From contig NZ_AODD01000002.1 in the NCBI RefSeq assembly GCF_000525835.1, positions 1-64,000 on the forward strand: 64,000 nucleotides of DNA, given 5' to 3'. Source of the DNA: Listeria grandensis FSL F6-0971. GTDB lineage: Bacteria > Bacillota > Bacilli > Lactobacillales > Listeriaceae. Shown here one piece after another: positions 60,801 to 64,000 of the stretch. How positions within the stretch are numbered: the stretch's first letter is position 1; each line of letters opens with the position of its first letter. A program made the translations under genes and the position numbers. The notes beneath the pieces are model-generated. The model saw only the letters and a list, made by a program, of their open reading frames with translations. It did not search any database and was not told the origin of the DNA.

Positions 60801-60804
60801 ATGA

Positions 60805-60990
60805 AAAGCTGAAACGGCCCGTTCAGCTCCGAAAAAAACTGGAGCGGCCGCAGTAAAAAGCCGATCTTGCTTTTTATGGAGGGCGTGAAGTATTCGAGGA
60901 GTTGGCCGTTGAAGCTGGATCCGAAGGCGCCGGACACGATGCAACACATGGATTACATGCTCACTACGTTCTCATGCATATTGAGGCTTC
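60805..60990 (+). repeat. Long repeat unit, copy 1
   Basis: Starts AAAGCTGAAACGGCCC and ends near CATATTGAGGC. The central stem has only eight pairs here (TAAAAAGC / GCTTTTTA), because GCAG replaces the TCCA of copy 2. Confidence 0.85.
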
Positions 60991-61025
60991 TAATTCAGCA
61001 AAGGACGCTTCATAAGAGCCACAAC

Positions 61026-61209
61026 AAAGCTGAAACGGCCCGTTCAGCTCCGAAAAAAACTGGAGCGGCCTCCATAAAAAGCCGATCTTGCTTTTTATGG
61101 AGGGCGTGAAGTATTCGAGGAGTTGGCCGTTGAAGCTGGATCCGAAGGCGCCGGACACGATGCAGCACATGGATTATATGCTCACTACGTTCTTATGCAT
61201 ATGGAGGCT
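61026..61209 (+). repeat. Long repeat unit, copy 2
   Basis: Offset exactly 221 bp from copy 1. Substitutions include CAACAC to CAGCAC, TTACATG to TTATATG and CTCATG to CTTATG. It loses similarity after GAGGCTA. Confidence 0.85.
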
Positions 61210-61258
61210 AGACTGGAAATAGGAAGCTAAGCTGAGAATAGGCGTAAGCAGGCCACTG

Positions 61259-61337
61259 GTGGATTACATGATCACTGCGTTCTCATGCATATTGAGGCTC
61301 TAACTCAGCAAAGGACGCTTCGTAAGAGCCACAACAA
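61259..61337 (+). repeat. Core repeat, copy 3
   Basis: Matches 60949-61026 closely (GGATTACATG...GCGTTCTCATGCATATTGAGGC and AGCAAAGGACGCTTCGTAAGAGCC). The hairpin here has outer stem GGCTCT / AGAGCC. Confidence 0.85.
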
Positions 61338-61345
61338 TAGAACGA

Positions 61346-61421
61346 ATGCTCTCTACGCTCGCACTCATATTGATTCTCTAAATCAAAGCAAAGGACGCTT
61401 TGAAAGTTCATCAACAATGGA
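61346..61421 (+). repeat. Core repeat, copy 4 (degenerate)
   Basis: Keeps CATATTGA, the loop AAAGGAC and an ACAA ending. Its inner stem is extended to TCAAAGC / GCTTTGA. It ends directly at the dapF ribosome site. Confidence 0.7.
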
Positions 61422-61430
61422 GGTAATCGG

Positions 61431-62420
61431 ATGGCACATATCCATTTTATTAAAGTACATGGTTCACAAAATGATTTCTTTCTCATCGATGAAACTAAAA
61501 ATAACTTAACAAACTGGCAAGATAGTGATCGCGCTAAACTGGCTACGCGTATTTGTGATCGCGGGGAATTTCTCGGTGGCGCGGATGGGATTCTATTTGT
61601 GTCTGAAAGCTCAAATGATACCTCTATCGGCCGTATGCGCGTTTTTAATGCTGATGGCTCTGAAGCATCGATGTGTGGAAACGGCTTACGTACGGTGGCT
61701 CGTTACTTGTTAGAAGCGCATGATCTAGATGAAGCTACCATTGAGACAATGAAAGCAACATTGCACGTCTCAAAAGCAGCGGAAATCGGTGATGGCATTC
61801 CAACATACCAAGTCGAAATCTCACCGGTTTTATTTGCTCCTGAAGCACTGCCGCTAAATTGGTCAGAATCAGAAATGATAAACGAAATGGTACCCGCATT
61901 TGATCCAGATTTACGCTTCTCTGCCGTCGCGGTTCCTAATCCACATTTGATTACATTTGTTGATCAGGCGACGCTAGACTCGGATAAGCAAACGGAACTT
62001 GCCACTTACTTAAACGGTGAGAATCCATACTTTACAGATGGTGTGAACGTTAGTTTTGTCAAAGAGCTGGCAGAAGACACGATCTATGTCCGGACTTTTG
62101 AGCGCGGTGTTGGTTTTACAAATGCTTGCGGTACTGCGATGTCGGCCTCAAGTCTGATGAAAAAACTATTGCACAATGATAAACTGGAAACGCCGGTCAA
62201 CGTGTATAATAACGGTGGTCGTGTGAAAGTAACGGCTACAAAAGATGCGGAGGGCAATCTACACCTACAGCTCATCGGTAATGCCACATTTTTGTATCGC
62301 GGCACGCTTGCAGTCACCAAAGATTTCGTGAATCTCATTCTAAAAGAAGATACAAACGAACAAGCGAAATATCAAAGCATGGTAGAAGAAGTACAAGCCT
62401 ACCTGCAAAAAAATAAGTGA
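61431..62420 (+). CDS. dapF: Diaminopimelate epimerase DapF
   Basis: 329 residues, two-domain epimerase interconverting LL- and meso-DAP for lysine and wall synthesis. The catalytic Cys pair is in SMCGNGLRTVAR and TNACGTAMSAS. ATG 61431 has TGGAGG, which lies right at the end of the last repeat. It is a little longer than the common 270-280-residue form. Confidence 0.94.
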   Translation: MAHIHFIKVHGSQNDFFLIDETKNNLTNWQDSDRAKLATRICDRGEFLGGADGILFVSESSNDTSIGRMRVFNADGSEASMCGNGLRTVARYLLEAHDLDEATIETMKATLHVSKAAEIGDGIPTYQVEISPVLFAPEALPLNWSESEMINEMVPAFDPDLRFSAVAVPNPHLITFVDQATLDSDKQTELATYLNGENPYFTDGVNVSFVKELAEDTIYVRTFERGVGFTNACGTAMSASSLMKKLLHNDKLETPVNVYNNGGRVKVTATKDAEGNLHLQLIGNATFLYRGTLAVTKDFVNLILKEDTNEQAKYQSMVEEVQAYLQKNK

Positions 62421-62431
62421 GGAGTAGATTT

Positions 62432-63124
62432 ATGAACACAAACAAAAAAAAGGCCATACCACTGTTCACGATTGGTGGTTTCGCCTTGCTATTATTCGTA
62501 ATCGTAGCACTAGCGGTCCATTCAGAACCAAGATGGGTCGCAAAATTTGATTTGAACTGGATCGGCCGAATTCAAACAAATGTATCAGCTTCCAAAACTA
62601 GCCTTATCGATAGCTTAACAATGATTGGGAGTGCAGAAACAGCAATTATTTTAACGATTATCGTTGTCGTTATTCTTTTCTTCTTGCGTAAATTTGTCGT
62701 CGGCCTTTGGTTTGGTGGTACCGTACTCGTGTGTGCGATTCTACTCAATGCAGTTTTAAAACACATTTTTGAGCGCCCACGTCCAAATTTCAATCGCCTT
62801 ATTGCAGAAACGGGATTTAGTTTTCCAAGTGGGCATGCGACTGGAACGACGATCTTTTATGGCTTAGCGGCGATGTTTCTTATCTTCACCGTGAAACAAA
62901 TGTGGGCGAAGATTGTTATCGGTGTCGTTGGGCTTGGCTGGATTTTCTTCATTATGTATTCTCGCGTGTATCTTGGTGTTCATTACCCAACGGATGTGCT
63001 AGGAGGATTCTTGTTCGGAATCGCCTCGATTTTTATCTCCCTGGGCGTGTACTTCCTTGTCCGCGAACCATTACACAACTTATTGGTGAAATGGCGTATC
63101 AAAGACCGTAGTATTATTAAATAA
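62432..63124 (+). CDS. PAP2-family membrane phosphatase
   Basis: 230 residues, about six helices. The three acid phosphatase motifs are present: KHIFERPRP, FPSGHATG and SRVYLGVHYPTDV. Relatives dephosphorylate undecaprenyl pyrophosphate or phosphatidylglycerol phosphate, so recycling of the wall carrier lipid is plausible. ATG 62432 with GAGGAG; it follows dapF by 11 nt. Confidence 0.92.
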   Translation: MNTNKKKAIPLFTIGGFALLLFVIVALAVHSEPRWVAKFDLNWIGRIQTNVSASKTSLIDSLTMIGSAETAIILTIIVVVILFFLRKFVVGLWFGGTVLVCAILLNAVLKHIFERPRPNFNRLIAETGFSFPSGHATGTTIFYGLAAMFLIFTVKQMWAKIVIGVVGLGWIFFIMYSRVYLGVHYPTDVLGGFLFGIASIFISLGVYFLVREPLHNLLVKWRIKDRSIIK

Positions 63125-63131
63125 GCCGAAG

Positions 63132-63174
63132 AATCGCGATGTCTCCCATACACTGTGGGGCGCGCGATTTTTTT
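63132..63174 (+). terminator. Terminator after the PAP2 gene
   Basis: AATCGCG / CGCGATT stem with a run of seven T. Confidence 0.78.
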
Positions 63175-63219
63175 ATCGACAGAGTTGTCGCAATAATGGC
63201 GCACTTAGGTAAATATTGC

Positions 63220-63248
63220 TTGCATTTTTAGAATGAAAGCGTTAAAAT
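63220..63248 (+). promoter_or_regulatory. Promoter of the cold-shock gene
   Basis: TTGCAT (63220-63225), 17-bp spacer, TAAAAT (63243-63248). It predicts a 5' leader of about 220 nt. Confidence 0.65.
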
Positions 63249-63254
63249 GATTGT

Positions 63255-63473
63255 ATTGATACGTTACTTTTACTCTGTATTGTTGGGATGCTGTAAGCGC
63301 GACTGGCTATCATTCACACATTATAAAGGATATTAATCCGATGATGAGTATCTTTTATAATATGTGAATTTTGAAATGAAAACAAAAGGTAAGCTTGTTG
63401 TTAAGCAGTTTCCCAGTAAGTTTTATATTTGTAAAAGGAACATATTAAGAAAATTTTTGGAGGTTTTTGACAG
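63255..63473 (+). promoter_or_regulatory. Long structured 5' leader of csp
   Basis: Within the leader, 63313-63332 pairs with 63349-63368 (TTCACACATTATAAAGG... against ...TTTTATAATATGTGAA), about 20 bp with one mismatch and a 16-nt loop. Cold-shock mRNAs use such leaders to change structure and stability at low temperature. GGAGG for csp is at about 63460. No other gene is seen in the 349-bp gap. Confidence 0.65.
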
Positions 63474-63674
63474 ATGCAAGAAGGTACAGTAAAATGGTTC
63501 AATGGTGAAAAAGGTTTTGGATTTATCGAAGTTGAAGGCGGCGACGATGTATTCGTCCACTTCAGCGCAATTCAAGGAGAAGGTTTCAAAACACTTGACG
63601 AAGGTCAAAAAGTAGAGTTTGAAATCGTAGAAGGACAACGCGGACCTCAAGCTGATAACGTAACTAAACTTTAA
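63474..63674 (+). CDS. cspB: Cold-shock protein, CspA/CspB family
   Basis: 66 residues, a single cold-shock domain with both nucleic-acid motifs ([10 protein letters not shown] and VFVHFSAIQ). It acts as an RNA chaperone. Gene letter follows the Listeria position next to the PAP2 gene; assignment among csp paralogues is from memory. Confidence 0.95.
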   Translation: MQEGTVKWFNGEKGFGFIEVEGGDDVFVHFSAIQGEGFKTLDEGQKVEFEIVEGQRGPQADNVTKL

Positions 63675-63698
63675 GAATAGTGAGAGTATGCGAAGAGG

Positions 63699-63740
63699 AT
63701 TGAGCAATGACCGACATGTGCGGTAGTTGCTCAATTTTTT
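63699..63740 (+). terminator. Terminator after csp
   Basis: ATTGAGCAA / TTGCTCAAT stem followed by TTTTTT. Confidence 0.9.
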
Positions 63741-63750
63741 GTCAGCAAAA

Positions 63751-63798
63751 AATAAAGTGCCAGTACTCAGGATTTGCCTGAGCAGGGCACTTTATTTT
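63751..63798. terminator. Second terminator, serving ilvA on the - strand
   Basis: AATAAAGTGCC / GGCACTTTATT with an inner CTCAGG / CCTGAG stem and flanking A/T runs. Directly downstream of the ilvA stop on the - strand. Confidence 0.85.
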
Positions 63799-63803
63799 GT
63801 TTA

Positions 63804-64000
63804 TTAAACAAGTAAGGTGTATAGCATCTGATTATCATTAATCGGCATGAAACTTGGATCAAAAACGGCGATGCGTTCTAATAGTTTTTCATAGTCATTT
63901 GGATCTTGTAGTAAGACACCGATGATAACGGGACCTTGATTCCGGTTTACTTTTTTTGTGTACTCGAATTTTGTGATGTCATCGTAAGGCCCAAGTACGT
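63804..64000 (-). CDS. ilvA: Threonine dehydratase IlvA, C-terminal part (runs off the window)
   Basis: The last 65 codons of a - strand gene ending at TAA 63804-63806. The readable tail (YLGPYDDITKFEYTKK, then GPVIIGVLL, and YEKLLERI) matches the C-terminal ACT-like regulatory domain of short Bacillus-type IlvA, which deaminates threonine to 2-oxobutanoate for isoleucine. The catalytic domain lies beyond the right edge. Confidence 0.75.
   Translation of the reverse strand, partial: VLGPYDDITKFEYTKKVNRNQGPVIIGVLLQDPNDYEKLLERIAVFDPSFMPINDNQMLYTLLV

Larger units (their letters stand above)
60801..61430. repeat. 630-bp repeat-rich gap between ileS and dapF
   Basis: Two copies of a roughly 185-bp unit (60805-60990 and 61026-61209, period 221 bp) match except for a handful of changes. 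A third partial copy (61259-61337) and a degenerate fourth (61346-61421) carry only the 3' core. The 5' part has nested inverted repeats (GCTGAA/TTCAGC, GCTCC/GGAGC, and in copy 2 an 11-bp stem CCATAAAAAGC/GCTTTTTATGG at 61072-61100). The 3' core carries the hairpin also seen after rpmF. No gene is supported. Confidence 0.85.

Noticed and set aside
60867-61109. Open frames on both strands across the repeats between ileS and dapF
   Set aside because: They change frame or end between the copies, lack ribosome sites, and their changes show no codon-position bias. The palindromes and covarying stem favour non-coding DNA.
60805-61421. Possible CRISPR-like array
   Set aside because: Repeats are long, unequal and not separated by unique spacers of constant size, and no cas gene is nearby.

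Overview
The window is chromosomal DNA from a low-GC Gram-positive bacterium, almost certainly a Listeria species outside the L. monocytogenes group. The Dps protein at the left edge carries the Listeria ferroxidase residues (H31, H43, D47, D58, E62). Methionine import is under an S-box riboswitch and ileS is under a T-box. The division/cell-wall (dcw) cluster runs mraZ-rsmH-ftsL-pbp2B-murE-mraY-murD-murG-divIB-ftsA-ftsZ with no ftsW inside it, as in Listeria. MurE has the DNPR motif of meso-diaminopimelate peptidoglycan. Most genes are on the + strand. No tRNA, rRNA, CRISPR array, transposase or prophage was seen.

Layout. 0-10.5 kb: Dps (fri), a cysteine-free HesB-like protein, a secreted ComEC-like metallo-hydrolase lipoprotein with a C-terminal helix-hairpin-helix domain plus a DUF3006 partner, the SAM-riboswitch metNIQ operon with an M20 amidohydrolase, an orphan peptide-binding lipoprotein, and a GntR/MFS pair. 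10.6-19.3 kb: a frameshifted AI-2E-type permease, two frameshifted DUF915 hydrolases, small membrane proteins, a LiaI/PspA-like envelope-stress pair and the nagA-nagB-gntR amino-sugar operon with a recognisable operator. 19.4-23.5 kb: a compact accessory WxL surface-protein cassette (Mga-type regulator, WxL-interacting protein, two unrecognised small proteins, a mini-LPXTG protein, a WxL protein). 23.6-26.2 kb: a frameshifted ycnJ/ycnI copper-uptake pair. 26.3-41.4 kb: MOSC and VOC proteins, a K+ channel, ctaA (frameshifted)/ctaB, then the ylb-type housekeeping run (CAP protein, ylbF, ylbG, rsmD, coaD, Lon-like protease, tmcAL, DUF177, rpmF), a second nagA with a DeoR regulator, panE, and a broken ankyrin lipoprotein. 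41.6-57.7 kb: dcw cluster followed by ylmE-sepF-ylmG-ylmH-divIVA. 57.7-64 kb: T-box-ileS, a repeat-rich gap, dapF, a PAP2 phosphatase, a cold-shock gene with a structured leader, and the 3' end of ilvA on the - strand.

Two things stand out. First, a dispersed intergenic repeat family, with five units seen (four between ileS and dapF, one after rpmF), contains a hairpin whose stem shows compensatory changes between copies. Second, about a dozen single-base frameshifts, mostly at homopolymers, fall in only eight genes. All eight encode membrane or exported proteins and several are hit more than once, while the long essential cluster has none. This fits gene decay or slippage better than random read error, but only resequencing can decide.

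Comparisons with L. monocytogenes gene order are from memory. Coordinates of short sites were counted by hand and may be off by one or two bases.
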